Origin: Rhizobium tropici CIAT 899
Lineage (GTDB): Bacteria > Pseudomonadota > Alphaproteobacteria > Rhizobiales > Rhizobiaceae
Assembly (NCBI RefSeq): GCF_000330885.1
Contig: NC_020059.1
Coordinates: 2,903,001 to 2,967,000, forward strand
Direction of reading: 5' to 3'
DNA: 64,000 bases
Shown: one piece after another, positions 17,409 to 25,966 of the stretch
Position numbering within the stretch: the first letter of the stretch is position 1
Layout: every line of letters starts with the position of its first letter
Notes under the pieces: generated by a model
Seen by the model: only the letters and a program-made list of their open reading frames with translations
The model's database searches: none
Told to the model about the DNA's origin: nothing
Program-made: the position numbers and the translations under genes

Positions 17409-17485
17409 TGGTAGCGGAGGAGGGATTTGAACCCCCGACACAAGGATTATGATTCCTCTGCTCTGACCTACTGAGCTACTCCGCC
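17409..17485 (-). tRNA. tRNA-Met (CAT), elongator type
   Basis: 77 nt with encoded CCA. Acceptor GGCGGAG pairs with CTCCGCT, the D arm is GCTC...GAGC, the anticodon stem GAGGA pairs with TCCTT around the loop ATCATAA (anticodon CAT), and the T arm is GGGGG-TTCAAAT-CCCTC. GGAATCATAATCC matches the usual alphaproteobacterial elongator tRNA-Met. CAT could also mean tRNA-Ile2, but the overall sequence fits Met. Confidence 0.93.
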
Positions 17486-17647
17486 ACGCCGCATTGATGT
17501 TGAACATCAAATGCAAAGGTCAAACGAACTGTCGCTCGAAAGCGCTAGCTCGTCGGTTGAGCGGCTTATAAGGTGCGGTTCGGCTTGGTGTCAAGCGGAT
17601 GATTTGGAAAAATCAGTGCTTTCTCTTGATGTCGACGCCGCCTGCTC

Positions 17648-18847
17648 TCAGGCGGCGACAGGACCCGCCAGCAGCGCCTTCAACGACGCCTCTGCCATTG
17701 GCTCGCGTTCCGAACGCTCGATGAAGCCGCCGCCGTAGACGCGAGCGTCATCACCGGGTGCAGAATAGAGCGCGCAGGCCTGGCCCGGAGCCACGCCTGC
17801 CTCACCGACGGCGAGGTCGACATAGATGCCGCTGGCATCGGCATGCAGCACAGCCGGCGACGGTGCGCGGGTGGAGCGAACCTTGGCGAAACAGGCAAAG
17901 CCCGCGCCGGAAGCGGCCTGCTCCAGCGGTTCGTCGCCAAGCCAGTTGACATCACGCAGATAGACGCGGTGCGTTTCCAGCGCCTCCTTCGGGCCGACGA
18001 TGACGCGGCGCGAGCGGGCGTCGAGATAGACGACGTAAAGCGGCTCGCCCGTGGCAACACCGATACCGCGGCGCTGGCCGATCGTGTAATGCAGGATACC
18101 CTCGTGCTGGCCGAGCACGCGGCCGTCGAGGTGCACGATCTCGCCGGCAAGCGCCGCATTCGGCTTCAGCTTGGCGATGACGTCGGAATATTTGCCTTGC
18201 GGCACGAAACAGATGTCCTGGCTGTCGGCCTTCTTGGCGACGACCAGGCCCATTTCCTCGGCAAGCGCGCGGGTTTCGGCCTTCGGCATACCGCCGAGCG
18301 GAAAGCGCAGATAATCGATCTGCTCCTGCGTCGTCGCAAAGAGAAAATAACTCTGGTCGCGATCGGCATCGGCCGGGCGATAGAGCGCGCGGCGATTTGG
18401 GTGCTCCGTCGATGGATTCGGACGCGAACGGATGTAGTGGCCGGTCGCCAGCGCATCGGCGCCGAGTTCCTTGGCAGTCAGCAGAAGATCGGCGAACTTG
18501 ACCGTCTGGTTGCAGGCAACGCAGGGGATCGGCGTTTCGCCGGCCACATAACTTTCGGCGAAGGGATTGATGACCGTCTCACGGAAACGCTTTTCATAAT
18601 CGAGCACGTAATGCGGAATACCGAGCGTTTCACAGACGCGGCGCGCATCGTCGATATCCTGGCCGGCGCAACAGGAGCCGGCGCGATGCACGGCCGCGCC
18701 ATGGTCATAGAGCTGCAGCGTGATGCCGAGCACATCGTAACCCTGCCGCTTCAAAATGCCGGCGACGACGGAACTGTCGACACCGCCCGACATGGCGACG
18801 ACGACGCGGGTATCTTCCGGCCTCTTGTCAAAATCCAGTGTATTCAC
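17648..18847 (-). CDS. mnmA: tRNA-specific 2-thiouridylase MnmA
   Basis: 399 residues with a GTG start; no strong Shine-Dalgarno. MnmA activates U34 of tRNA-Lys, Glu and Gln with ATP and inserts sulfur (s2U34), tuning decoding in the cytoplasm. Seen: the PP-loop [11 protein letters not shown] near residues 18-28, the first catalytic Cys in [12 protein letters not shown], the second in [13 protein letters not shown], and the DQSYFL motif ([14 protein letters not shown]). The C-terminal beta-barrel part is present. Length is normal (about 370-400). It stands alone next to the tRNA-Met gene. Confidence 0.95.
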   Translation of the reverse strand: MNTLDFDKRPEDTRVVVAMSGGVDSSVVAGILKRQGYDVLGITLQLYDHGAAVHRAGSCCAGQDIDDARRVCETLGIPHYVLDYEKRFRETVINPFAESYVAGETPIPCVACNQTVKFADLLLTAKELGADALATGHYIRSRPNPSTEHPNRRALYRPADADRDQSYFLFATTQEQIDYLRFPLGGMPKAETRALAEEMGLVVAKKADSQDICFVPQGKYSDVIAKLKPNAALAGEIVHLDGRVLGQHEGILHYTIGQRRGIGVATGEPLYVVYLDARSRRVIVGPKEALETHRVYLRDVNWLGDEPLEQAASGAGFACFAKVRSTRAPSPAVLHADASGIYVDLAVGEAGVAPGQACALYSAPGDDARVYGGGFIERSEREPMAEASLKALLAGPVAA

Positions 18848-19120
18848 GGTCGTTGCCGCCAGTCTTGAACGATCTTCGATGCTGCCGAGCGGGAGACGTT
18901 TCTTCGAAACGTCGCCACGCTCTCACGATTTCATTTCGCATGATCTGATCCAAAAACCGCTGCACACTTTTCGGGATCATGCTTGTTGCCGCCGGATGCC
19001 ATGCAAAAGCGGCGAATTTTCATTGCACAGGGCCTTTAGCCGCTCTTTGCAGCCAGCCTCAATTGTGGACGGATATAGAAAGGATTGCCAACCCATGCAA
19101 GGGGTGGGCGAAATCGCGAA

Positions 19121-19774
19121 TCATCCCTCTGCCTTCAAATGCAGGATCAGATTGAGGCTGCGCCGCAGGACTGTCACCGCCGATCCGGCGGCAACGACCC
19201 AAAGAGCGATGGTCAAAACCCAGCTGCCGCCGCTCCATAGCGCCTCGATGAGCGAAAGCAAAGCCGCAGCCGTCGCGACCGCCATGCGATGCTGCTTGGC
19301 CATCGGACCGCCGAAATCGCTGGGATTGCCTGTGGCGCGGCCAAGCTCGCGGACATAGGCGGTCAGTACAGCAAAGGCGGCGGCGGCCCAACCGAGGCCC
19401 GGCATCGCAATGCCATAGCCGATACCCGCAAAGATGAGGATATCAGCGATGCGATCCGGAAATTCGTTCCAGAACGGTCCATCGGCCTCACCTTTTCCGC
19501 CCTCGACCGCCACCATACCGTCAAGCAGATTGCAGAGCAGACGTAGCTGACAGAACAAGGCGGCAAAGATCAGCAAGACCATCCGCATTCTGGCACTACC
19601 GGTGGCCCCGGAGAGCCAGAATGATGCCCCCGCCAGTGCTGCCATGACCATGCTTGCCTGCGAGATCTGGTTCGGAGTCACTGAAAGCGCAGTCATGCGC
19701 CGCGCCAGTGCCTGTGCCCATCGTGTGTTGCGGCTCGCCAGCGGCCGCCTGTCGCCTGTTCCCTCGCCGGTCAT
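19121..19774 (-). CDS. CDP-alcohol phosphatidyltransferase-family protein with altered signature
   Basis: 217 residues with several hydrophobic helices. The CDP-alcohol phosphotransferase signature is D-x2-DG-x2-AR-x8-G-x3-D-x3-D. Here the spacing is exact but three residues differ: N-x2-DG-x2-AV-x8-G-x3-N-x3-D (around CNLLDGMVAVEGG ... GPFWNEFPDRIAD). The first and third metal-binding Asp are Asn and the Arg is Val. It is the last gene of a four-gene unit with a CdsA-like enzyme and an acyltransferase, so it probably acts on a lipid nucleotide, but substrate and activity are open. The arrangement recalls E. coli ynbA-ynbB. Confidence 0.8.
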   Translation of the reverse strand: MTGEGTGDRRPLASRNTRWAQALARRMTALSVTPNQISQASMVMAALAGASFWLSGATGSARMRMVLLIFAALFCQLRLLCNLLDGMVAVEGGKGEADGPFWNEFPDRIADILIFAGIGYGIAMPGLGWAAAAFAVLTAYVRELGRATGNPSDFGGPMAKQHRMAVATAAALLSLIEALWSGGSWVLTIALWVVAAGSAVTVLRRSLNLILHLKAEG

Positions 19775-19780
19775 ACGCCC

Positions 19781-20182
19781 TCACCTTTCATGATTTCGCG
19801 GCCTTCCGCCCGATATCGAATAATTGTAGATCGTCGCATAGCTGGAAGAGACCAGCAGCGGCACGGCAATGGTCTTCAGGATCTCCGGCGTGCCGCTCAA
19901 CGCGTGGATGACGACCAGGATCGTTGCCGAGCCTAGGCAGGCGATCAGCGGCGGCGCCCAGAGGCGCGTAGAGCCGTCGAACCGGCGCGACAAAGCTTCG
20001 ACCACGGATTTCAGGAACAGCGTCAGGCAGCCCGAAAGCACGCCCTGCACGAAGCCCGCGATCAGCGGCCGCGGCATCGGGTGCATGCGATTGGCGAAGA
20101 AAGCCCAGCCGCCCATGGCAAGGAAGGCGAAAAGCACATGCACGATGCTGCTGCCGGCAAGTGCTTTCAGCCTTCCGCTCAT
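19781..20182 (-). CDS. Small integral membrane protein of the phospholipid module
   Basis: 133 residues from the ATG at 20182, which overlaps the CdsA-like stop by 4 bp (ATGA). About four hydrophobic segments (SIVHVLFAFLAMGGWAFF, LIAGFVQGVLSGCLTLFL, PPLIACLGSATILVVIHAL, AVPLLVSSSYATIYN). No family recognised. Its position between the CdsA-like and the CDP-alcohol enzyme suggests a role with them, perhaps lipid handling, but nothing in the sequence shows a reaction. Confidence 0.7.
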   Translation of the reverse strand: MSGRLKALAGSSIVHVLFAFLAMGGWAFFANRMHPMPRPLIAGFVQGVLSGCLTLFLKSVVEALSRRFDGSTRLWAPPLIACLGSATILVVIHALSGTPEILKTIAVPLLVSSSYATIYNYSISGGRPRNHER

Positions 20183-21129
20183 GACAGCGACCACCAGAAG
20201 CGAACGAGATGAAAGAAGATCGGCGCGGAAAAGACGACCGAGTCCAGACGGTCGATCAGGCCGCCATGCCCCTCGATGAGATGGCCCCAATCCTTGACGC
20301 CGCGATCCCGCTTGATCGCCGACATGACGAGCCCGCCGAAGAAACCCATGATCGTGATGACGAAGGCGAGAAGCCCGGCCTGCAGCGGCGTGAACGGCGT
20401 CACCCACCAGAGGGCCGCCCCGATCAAAGAGGCGCTGATGACCCCGCCGACAAAACCCTCCACCGTCTTCGAGGGCGACAGCCGCGGCGCGATCTTCGTC
20501 TTCCCGAAAAGCTTGCCCCAGACATATTGCAGGACGTCGCTGAGCTGCACGACGATCACCAGAAAAGCGATCAGCAGCACATTGCGGCCTTCATAGCCCG
20601 GAATGTGCAGTGTCAGTAGCGCCGGCACATGCGAGGCGCAGAAGACGCAGATCATCAGCGCCCATTGCACCTCGGCGATCCGCACCAGAAACCGCTCCGT
20701 GTCGCCGCGCAGCACCGCGATGATCGGCATGAAGAGGAAGGCGTAAACGGGGATGAAGATCGAATAGATACCATATTGCTCGGCCCAGAGCAGATAATAT
20801 TGCACCGGCAAGGCCACAAAGAAGGCCGCGGCAAGTGCCCAATGATCCGCCCGCTTCGTGTTGATCAGCGTCATGAATTCGCGCAGCGCCGCAAAAGAGC
20901 AGAAGGCGAAGAGCAGGATGACGCCGGCGCGCCCGGCAATGAAGGCGATGCCGATCAGCACCACCATCACCCACCAGGCCTTGATGCGCGCATTCAGATT
21001 TTCGATCGCGGCATTCGATCCGTCAGGCGACAGCCGCCGCTCCAGCACGTAGCCGATGACGGAGGCGACGATCAAGACGCCGAAAATGCCAAGAACGAGG
21101 TGGATCAGATCGGCACTTGCCGCACCCAT
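20179..21129 (-). CDS. Phosphatidate cytidylyltransferase-like protein (CdsA family)
   Basis: 316 residues, strongly hydrophobic (about eight membrane segments). CdsA enzymes make CDP-diacylglycerol from phosphatidate and CTP. The C-terminal signature is recognisable: SPSKTVEGFVGGVISAS, then FFGGLVMSAIKRDRGVKDWGHLIEGHGGLIDRLDS, which contains the catalytic Asp-rich region. It is translationally coupled to the next gene and 2 bp after the acyltransferase stop. It is probably a second, non-housekeeping CdsA; the essential CdsA normally sits near dxr and uppS, absent here. Confidence 0.9.
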   Translation of the reverse strand: MGAASADLIHLVLGIFGVLIVASVIGYVLERRLSPDGSNAAIENLNARIKAWWVMVVLIGIAFIAGRAGVILLFAFCSFAALREFMTLINTKRADHWALAAAFFVALPVQYYLLWAEQYGIYSIFIPVYAFLFMPIIAVLRGDTERFLVRIAEVQWALMICVFCASHVPALLTLHIPGYEGRNVLLIAFLVIVVQLSDVLQYVWGKLFGKTKIAPRLSPSKTVEGFVGGVISASLIGAALWWVTPFTPLQAGLLAFVITIMGFFGGLVMSAIKRDRGVKDWGHLIEGHGGLIDRLDSVVFSAPIFFHLVRFWWSLS

Positions 21130-21131
21130 GC

Positions 21132-21821
21132 TCAGTCTCCCGCCCGCTTGGGCGCCAGTGCCAGCAGCGCCGCTTCGGCTCGCGCCAGAAACTCCGCCTT
21201 CTCTTCGGTCTCGCCGATATGCAGCGCCTCGCCGAAGGTGACCGTGCAGATCAGCGGAATGGGCACGAACTCGCCCTTGGGCATGACGCGGTTGAGGTTG
21301 TCGATCCAGACGGGCACGAGATCGATATCAGGGCGAGCCTGCGCAAGATGGAAAAGCCCGCTCTTGAAGGGCTGCAACGGCTGCTCGGTGAGATTACGGG
21401 TGCCCTCTGGAAACAGGATCAGCGAGGAGCCGGCATCGAGCGCCTGCGTCATCTGCGTGACCGGATCTTCCTTGCGCGCTTCACGATCCCGTTCGATCAG
21501 CACGGCGTTGAAGACGTCCCGGCCGATGAAGCTGTTCAGCGGCGATTTCAGCCAATAATCGGCGCCCGCCACCGGGCGTACGCGGCGGCGCAATCGTGGC
21601 GGCAGGACAGTCCAAATCAGGATGAAATCGCCATGGCTGGAGTGATTGGCGAAATAGACGCAGCGGCGGGTTTGCATGCCGCTTTCGGGCCAGATCGCCC
21701 GAACGGCGGTAATGGCGCGCGCAAAGAGCACGATCGCCACGGAAGCCGGCTTCGCCAGCCATTCGATCGGCGTGCCCATTCCTTCCCCGAGGATGTTCTT
21801 CCGCAAAGCCTCCATGACCAT
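21132..21821 (-). CDS. Lysophospholipid acyltransferase (PlsC family)
   Basis: 229 residues. PlsC-type acyltransferases transfer an acyl chain to a lysophospholipid. The acyltransferase motif NHSSHGDFILI (H-x4-D) and FPEGTRNLTEQPLQPFKSGLFHL (motif III, EGTR) are clear; PVWIDNLNRVMPKG is motif IV. It has an N-terminal hydrophobic anchor. It is the first gene of the four-gene module. The upstream 166 bp contains the serA terminator (21894-21927). Confidence 0.92.
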   Translation of the reverse strand: MVMEALRKNILGEGMGTPIEWLAKPASVAIVLFARAITAVRAIWPESGMQTRRCVYFANHSSHGDFILIWTVLPPRLRRRVRPVAGADYWLKSPLNSFIGRDVFNAVLIERDREARKEDPVTQMTQALDAGSSLILFPEGTRNLTEQPLQPFKSGLFHLAQARPDIDLVPVWIDNLNRVMPKGEFVPIPLICTVTFGEALHIGETEEKAEFLARAEAALLALAPKRAGD

Positions 21822-21893
21822 AGAGATAGGCGCGTTTCATCGCTCCCGATAGCCTGTGCACCGGGCTTATCCACAACCCTCACGACCATGAAG

Positions 21894-21927
21894 AAAGCCC
21901 GGCGCAACTTATGTCGCGCCGGGCTTT
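21894..21927 (-). terminator. Terminator after serA
   Basis: A perfect 12-bp inverted repeat (AAAGCCCGGCGC / GCGCCGGGCTTT) with a 10-nt loop lies directly downstream of the serA stop. It sits between serA and the phospholipid module, insulating the two. Confidence 0.75.
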
Positions 21928-21988
21928 CGGATTGGCTCTTGGGAGGAGCGAATTCTATAGCTGCCGCCCTTCTCCAGGGCGGGCAGGC

Positions 21989-23584
21989 TCAATCGACGTT
22001 GAATACCAGCGGCTTTGCCTGACGGATCGCCTGATGCGCCGTCAGCTTGCCGAGCACCTCATCACTGATCGGACCGTCGACATAGAGAAGCGCGATGGCA
22101 TCACCACCCTGCTTGTCACGGCCAAGCTGGAAGTTGGCGATATTGACGCCGGCAGAGCCGAGCGTCGTGCCGATGAAGCCGATCATGCCGGGAACGTCGG
22201 TATTGGCGAGATAGACCATGTGGTTGCCGACATCGGCATCGAGGTTGATGCCCTTGATCTGGATGAAGCGCGGCTTACCGTCCGAGAAGACGGTACCGGC
22301 GACGGAGCGGCTCATGCTGTCTGTCGTGACCGTCAACTTGATGTAGCCGTCATAGACGCCGGTCTTGTCGCGCTTGACTTCGGCAAGGACGATACCCTTT
22401 TCCTTGATCATGATCGGTGCCGAAACCATGTTGACGTCGGCAACCTGGTTGCGGATCAGGCCGGCCAGCAGGGCGCTCGTCAGCGCCTTGGTGTTCATGC
22501 CGGCGGTGACGCCGTCATAGAGAATCTCGATTTCCTTGATCGGATCGTCGGTCACCTGGCCGACGAAGGCGCCGAGAACGTCGGCAAGCCTGATGAACGG
22601 CTTCAGGATCGGCGCTTCCTCAGCCGTGATCGAGGGCATGTTGATGGCGTTGGAGACAGCGCCCTTGACGAGGTAGTCCGCCATCTGCTCGGCCACCTGA
22701 AGTGCGACGTTCTCCTGTGCTTCCGTCGTGGACGCGCCGAGATGCGGCGTGCAGACGACATTCGGCAGGCCGAAGAGCGGGCTTTCCTTGGCGGGTTCGA
22801 CCTCGAAGACGTCGAAGGCGGCACCGGCGACATGGCCGGACTTGATGGCTGCGGCAAGAGCTGCCTCATCGACGAGACCGCCGCGGGCGCAGTTGATGAT
22901 GCGCACGCCTTGCTTCATCTTGGCGATGGCAGAGGCATCGATGATGTTCCGGGTCTTATCGGTCAAAGGCACATGCAGCGTGATGAAGTCGGCGCCGGCG
23001 AAGAGCTCGTCGAGCTCGACCTTGGTGACGCCCATTTCCTCGGCGCGCTCCTTGGACAGGAACGGGTCATAGGCCAGAACATGCATCTTCAGGCCAAGGG
23101 CGCGGGCAATGACGATGGAGCCGATGTTGCCGGCGCCGATGATGCCGAGCGTCTTGCCGGTGATTTCGACACCCATGAACTTCGACTTTTCCCACTTGCC
23201 GGCCTGCGTCGAGGCATCGGCCGCCGGAAGCTGACGGGCAACGGCAAACATCAGCGCGATGGCGTGTTCGGCCGTGGTGATCGAATTGCCGAACGGCGTG
23301 TTCATGACGATGATACCGCGGCGCGAGGCGGCGGGGATATCGACATTGTCGACCCCGATACCTGCGCGGCCGACAACCTTGAGGTTCTTGGCCGCTTCGA
23401 TGATCTTCTCCGTCACCTTGGTGGCGGAACGGATGGCAAGACCATCGTAGTTACCGATGATTTCGAACAGCTTGTCCTTGTCCTTGCCAAGCTGCGGCTG
23501 GAAATCGACTTCGACGCCGCGATCGCGGAAGATCTGGACGGCGGTTTCCGACAGTTCGTCGGATACGAGAACGCGAGGTGCCAT
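21989..23584 (-). CDS. serA: D-3-phosphoglycerate dehydrogenase SerA
   Basis: 531 residues from the ATG at 23584, preceded by GGAGG; an upstream in-frame ATG at 23668 was rejected. SerA oxidises 3-phosphoglycerate to 3-phosphohydroxypyruvate, the first step of serine synthesis. Seen: the Rossmann motif GIIGAGNIGS, catalytic Arg in INCARGGLVDE, Glu in FEVEPAKE and His in PHLGAST. There is an intervening domain and a C-terminal ACT domain (VYLANTDVPGMIGFIGTTLG). The length fits the long SerA type. It follows serC on the same strand after 141 bp. Confidence 0.96.
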   Translation of the reverse strand: MAPRVLVSDELSETAVQIFRDRGVEVDFQPQLGKDKDKLFEIIGNYDGLAIRSATKVTEKIIEAAKNLKVVGRAGIGVDNVDIPAASRRGIIVMNTPFGNSITTAEHAIALMFAVARQLPAADASTQAGKWEKSKFMGVEITGKTLGIIGAGNIGSIVIARALGLKMHVLAYDPFLSKERAEEMGVTKVELDELFAGADFITLHVPLTDKTRNIIDASAIAKMKQGVRIINCARGGLVDEAALAAAIKSGHVAGAAFDVFEVEPAKESPLFGLPNVVCTPHLGASTTEAQENVALQVAEQMADYLVKGAVSNAINMPSITAEEAPILKPFIRLADVLGAFVGQVTDDPIKEIEILYDGVTAGMNTKALTSALLAGLIRNQVADVNMVSAPIMIKEKGIVLAEVKRDKTGVYDGYIKLTVTTDSMSRSVAGTVFSDGKPRFIQIKGINLDADVGNHMVYLANTDVPGMIGFIGTTLGSAGVNIANFQLGRDKQGGDAIALLYVDGPISDEVLGKLTAHQAIRQAKPLVFNVD

Positions 23585-23686
23585 TGAGGCCTCCTGAAAA
23601 GGGTCAGCTAAGACGAGCAATTCCACGAAATGCGAAACGGCTTTCCGTAGGGAATTGCATGAAAACAACGAGAATTCGGAATGCTG

Positions 23687-23709
23687 GGCTCCGCCTCACC
23701 GGCGGAGCC
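23687..23709 (-). other. Strong hairpin between serC and serA
   Basis: A perfect 9-bp stem (GGCTCCGCC / GGCGGAGCC) with a 5-nt loop and no following T run in the direction of transcription. It may be an mRNA-stabilising or attenuating hairpin in the serC-serA message, and not a full terminator. Confidence 0.5.
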
Positions 23710-23725
23710 ATAGACGCCTCAAACC

Positions 23726-24904
23726 TCAGGCAGCAGCCTGGGAGAGCGTCGCCTTCTGCGTTTCGAAAGCCCAGGCGAGCCAGGGCATCAGCTTCTGCAT
23801 GTCGGAAGCTTCGATCGTCGCACCGGCCCAGATGCGCAGGCCCGACGGCGCGTCGCGGTAATGGCCGACGTCATAGGCGACGCCTTCCTTCTCAAGGAGC
23901 GCAACCAGACCCTTGGCGAAATTCGCCTGGCCATCGGCATCGAGAGCGACGACGTCCTTGTCAACGATCTTCAGGCAGACGGAGGTGTTGGACGCCGTCT
24001 CCGCCTTGACGGCGAGATTGGCGATCCAGTCGTTGGCGGCGACGAAATCGTGGATGACCTTGGCATTGGCATCGGCACGGCCGATCAGCGCCTTCAGGCC
24101 GCCGAGATCCTTCGCCCAGAGGAGAGCGTCGATATAGTCCTCGACGCAAAGCATCGACGGCGTGTTGATCGTCTCGCCGGTAAAGATGCCTTCGATCAGC
24201 TTGCCGCCGCTGGTCATGCGGAAGATCTTCGGCAGCGGCCAGGCAGGCTGATAGGTCGTCAGGCGCTCGACAGCGCGCGGCGACAGGATGATGACGCCAT
24301 GTGCGCCCTCGCCGCCCAGAACCTTCTGCCAGGAGAAGGTGACGACGTCGAGCTTGGCAAAATCGAGGTTCTGAGCGAAGGCCGCCGAAGTGGCGTCGCA
24401 GATCGTCAGGCCCTTGCGGTCGGCCGGGATGAAATCGCCGTTCGGAACGCGCACGCCAGAGGTAGTGCCGTTCCAGGTGAAGACTACGTCGCGGTCGAAA
24501 TCGACAGCGGAAAGATCGGGCAGCTCGCCGTAGCCGGCTTCGAGCTTGCGGACGTCCTTGAGCTTTAGTTGCTTGACGACGTCGGTAACCCAGCCGGCGC
24601 CGAAGCTTTCCCAGGCGAGCATGTCGACGCCGCGTTCGCCGAGGAGCGACCAGAGAGCCATTTCGACGGCACCGGTGTCGGAAGCCGGAACGATGCCAAT
24701 GCGATAATCCGCCGGCACTTCTAGAATTTCGCGAGTAAGATCAATGGCCTGCTTCAGCTTTGCCTTACCAACTTTCGCGCGGTGCGAACGGCCAAGAGCC
24801 GCATCGGAAAGAGCGTTAAGCGTCCAACCGGGACGCTTCGAGCATGGACCAGAAGAGAAATGGGTATTATTCGGACGGATGTCCGGCTTGGCGAGCTTAG
24901 TCAT
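23726..24904 (-). CDS. serC: Phosphoserine aminotransferase SerC
   Basis: 392 residues. SerC transaminates 3-phosphohydroxypyruvate with glutamate (PLP-dependent) to phosphoserine. The PLP lysine is in [12 protein letters not shown]. Phosphate and substrate contacts include [15 protein letters not shown] and [17 protein letters not shown]. This is the long alphaproteobacterial SerC type (about 390 residues versus 360 in E. coli). Its message is preceded by two hairpins typical of the serC leader, with the Shine-Dalgarno inside the second. serA follows downstream. Confidence 0.96.
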   Translation of the reverse strand: MTKLAKPDIRPNNTHFSSGPCSKRPGWTLNALSDAALGRSHRAKVGKAKLKQAIDLTREILEVPADYRIGIVPASDTGAVEMALWSLLGERGVDMLAWESFGAGWVTDVVKQLKLKDVRKLEAGYGELPDLSAVDFDRDVVFTWNGTTSGVRVPNGDFIPADRKGLTICDATSAAFAQNLDFAKLDVVTFSWQKVLGGEGAHGVIILSPRAVERLTTYQPAWPLPKIFRMTSGGKLIEGIFTGETINTPSMLCVEDYIDALLWAKDLGGLKALIGRADANAKVIHDFVAANDWIANLAVKAETASNTSVCLKIVDKDVVALDADGQANFAKGLVALLEKEGVAYDVGHYRDAPSGLRIWAGATIEASDMQKLMPWLAWAFETQKATLSQAAA

Positions 24905-24947
24905 GATGCTATCCTCTCAGATAGAAAGCTCCTCGTTGGGGAGGAGT
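24905..24947 (-). promoter_or_regulatory. serC leader (two-hairpin RNA motif)
   Basis: In the serC message, CTCCTC-CCCAAC-GAGGAG (24946-24929) forms a perfect 6-bp hairpin. It is followed by CTATC-TGAGAG-GATAG (24924-24909), whose loop and 3' arm contain the ribosome-binding site GAGAGGA eight bases before the ATG. This matches my memory of the serC motif described in Rhizobiales. What it senses, if anything, cannot be told from the sequence. Confidence 0.75.
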
Positions 24948-25170
24948 GTCCCGCCGCCGGATATATTGGAAGCAGCCCGTTAGCGCAACAATAAAAATTG
25001 CTCATGGCGCTCCCTCACGATTTCGTGCGAGATTTTGATGCCAGGCAAGGCACGCGCAATGGAAATAAGCCAAATTTAGTGCCACAAGAGCTAGTTTCTA
25101 TGCTGATGCACAATCATATATGGCTAGGCGCCCGCCGTTTTGCGCCGATGGAAATTATCAAGTGTGCTCG

Positions 25171-25956
25171 ATGTCCCTAACTGCGCTCGCCGAAACTTCT
25201 TTTACACCGTCACAAACCATGCCGGTCTATCTTATCAATATCGACCGGGCAGCCGAACGGCTGGCGGAGATTCAGCGGCAGAGCGATGAGTTCGGTTTTC
25301 GATTCGAGCGTATTCATGGCGTCGACGGTGCCCTCGTCCCGCGCGACGAATGGATCGATGTAGATCACGATCGCTTCCAGCGCCGGCATGGCCGCACCAT
25401 CCTGCCCGGCGAGTATGGCTGCTACCGCAGTCACCTGCTGGCGCTGCAACAGTTTTTGGCGGGCGGCGGCGAAATGGCCGTGGTCATCGAAGATGATGTT
25501 GCGCTGGATATCGATTTCCTCGCACGCACCGTGGCCGCGAAGAATGCTGCGCCCAATGCCGACCTGATCAAGCTCGTCAATCACCGCTGGAACGGCTTTC
25601 GTGCCATGGGCCGAAGCAGCAAGGGAGATATCGTCGGCCGCTGCCTCTTTGGTCCGCAAGGCTCGACGGCCTGCTATCTTGTCACGCGCAAAGGCGCCGA
25701 AAAGATCGTGAAATCGCTGGCCATCATGTCGCTGCCCTGGGATGTGGCCGTGGAGCGTGGCTGGGACATGAATATCTCCATCGTGAGTACGCGCGCGAAC
25801 ATTGCTGGCTTCAGCCGGCTGCAGCGAACGACGATGATCGGCTGGCGTCGCGACTACCGCGCGGCCAAGGCACCGGCCTGGCGGCGCATACCCGCACACA
25901 TCTTCCGAACCGTGGATTTCTTTCGGCGTATCGCCTACGTGCTGACGACGCCGTAA
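25171..25956 (+). CDS. Glycosyltransferase family 25 (LPS-type) protein
   Basis: 261 residues from the ATG at 25171; an in-frame ATG at 25219 (PVYLINIDRA) is the other choice. Family 25 enzymes add galactose or glucose to lipo-oligosaccharide. Seen: the opening VYLINIDRAAERLAE, the GEYGCYRSHLLALQ block, the DxD-like VVIEDDVALD and the late YLVTRKGAEKIV with PWDVAVERGWD. The acceptor is unknown. It is monocistronic and converges on the outer-membrane protein gene. Confidence 0.88.
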   Translation: MSLTALAETSFTPSQTMPVYLINIDRAAERLAEIQRQSDEFGFRFERIHGVDGALVPRDEWIDVDHDRFQRRHGRTILPGEYGCYRSHLLALQQFLAGGGEMAVVIEDDVALDIDFLARTVAAKNAAPNADLIKLVNHRWNGFRAMGRSSKGDIVGRCLFGPQGSTACYLVTRKGAEKIVKSLAIMSLPWDVAVERGWDMNISIVSTRANIAGFSRLQRTTMIGWRRDYRAAKAPAWRRIPAHIFRTVDFFRRIAYVLTTP

Positions 25957-25966
25957 GCCTCGGATT

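Noticed and set aside
17409..17440. tRNA-Met 3' end as an attachment site for an integrative element
   Set aside because: No second copy of the tRNA 3' end was found at the left edge of the IS region and no integrase gene is present.
21911..23587. A long open frame (558 codons) on the strand opposite serA
   Set aside because: It mirrors serA exactly, has no protein pattern, and such antisense frames are usual in high-GC rhizobial genes.
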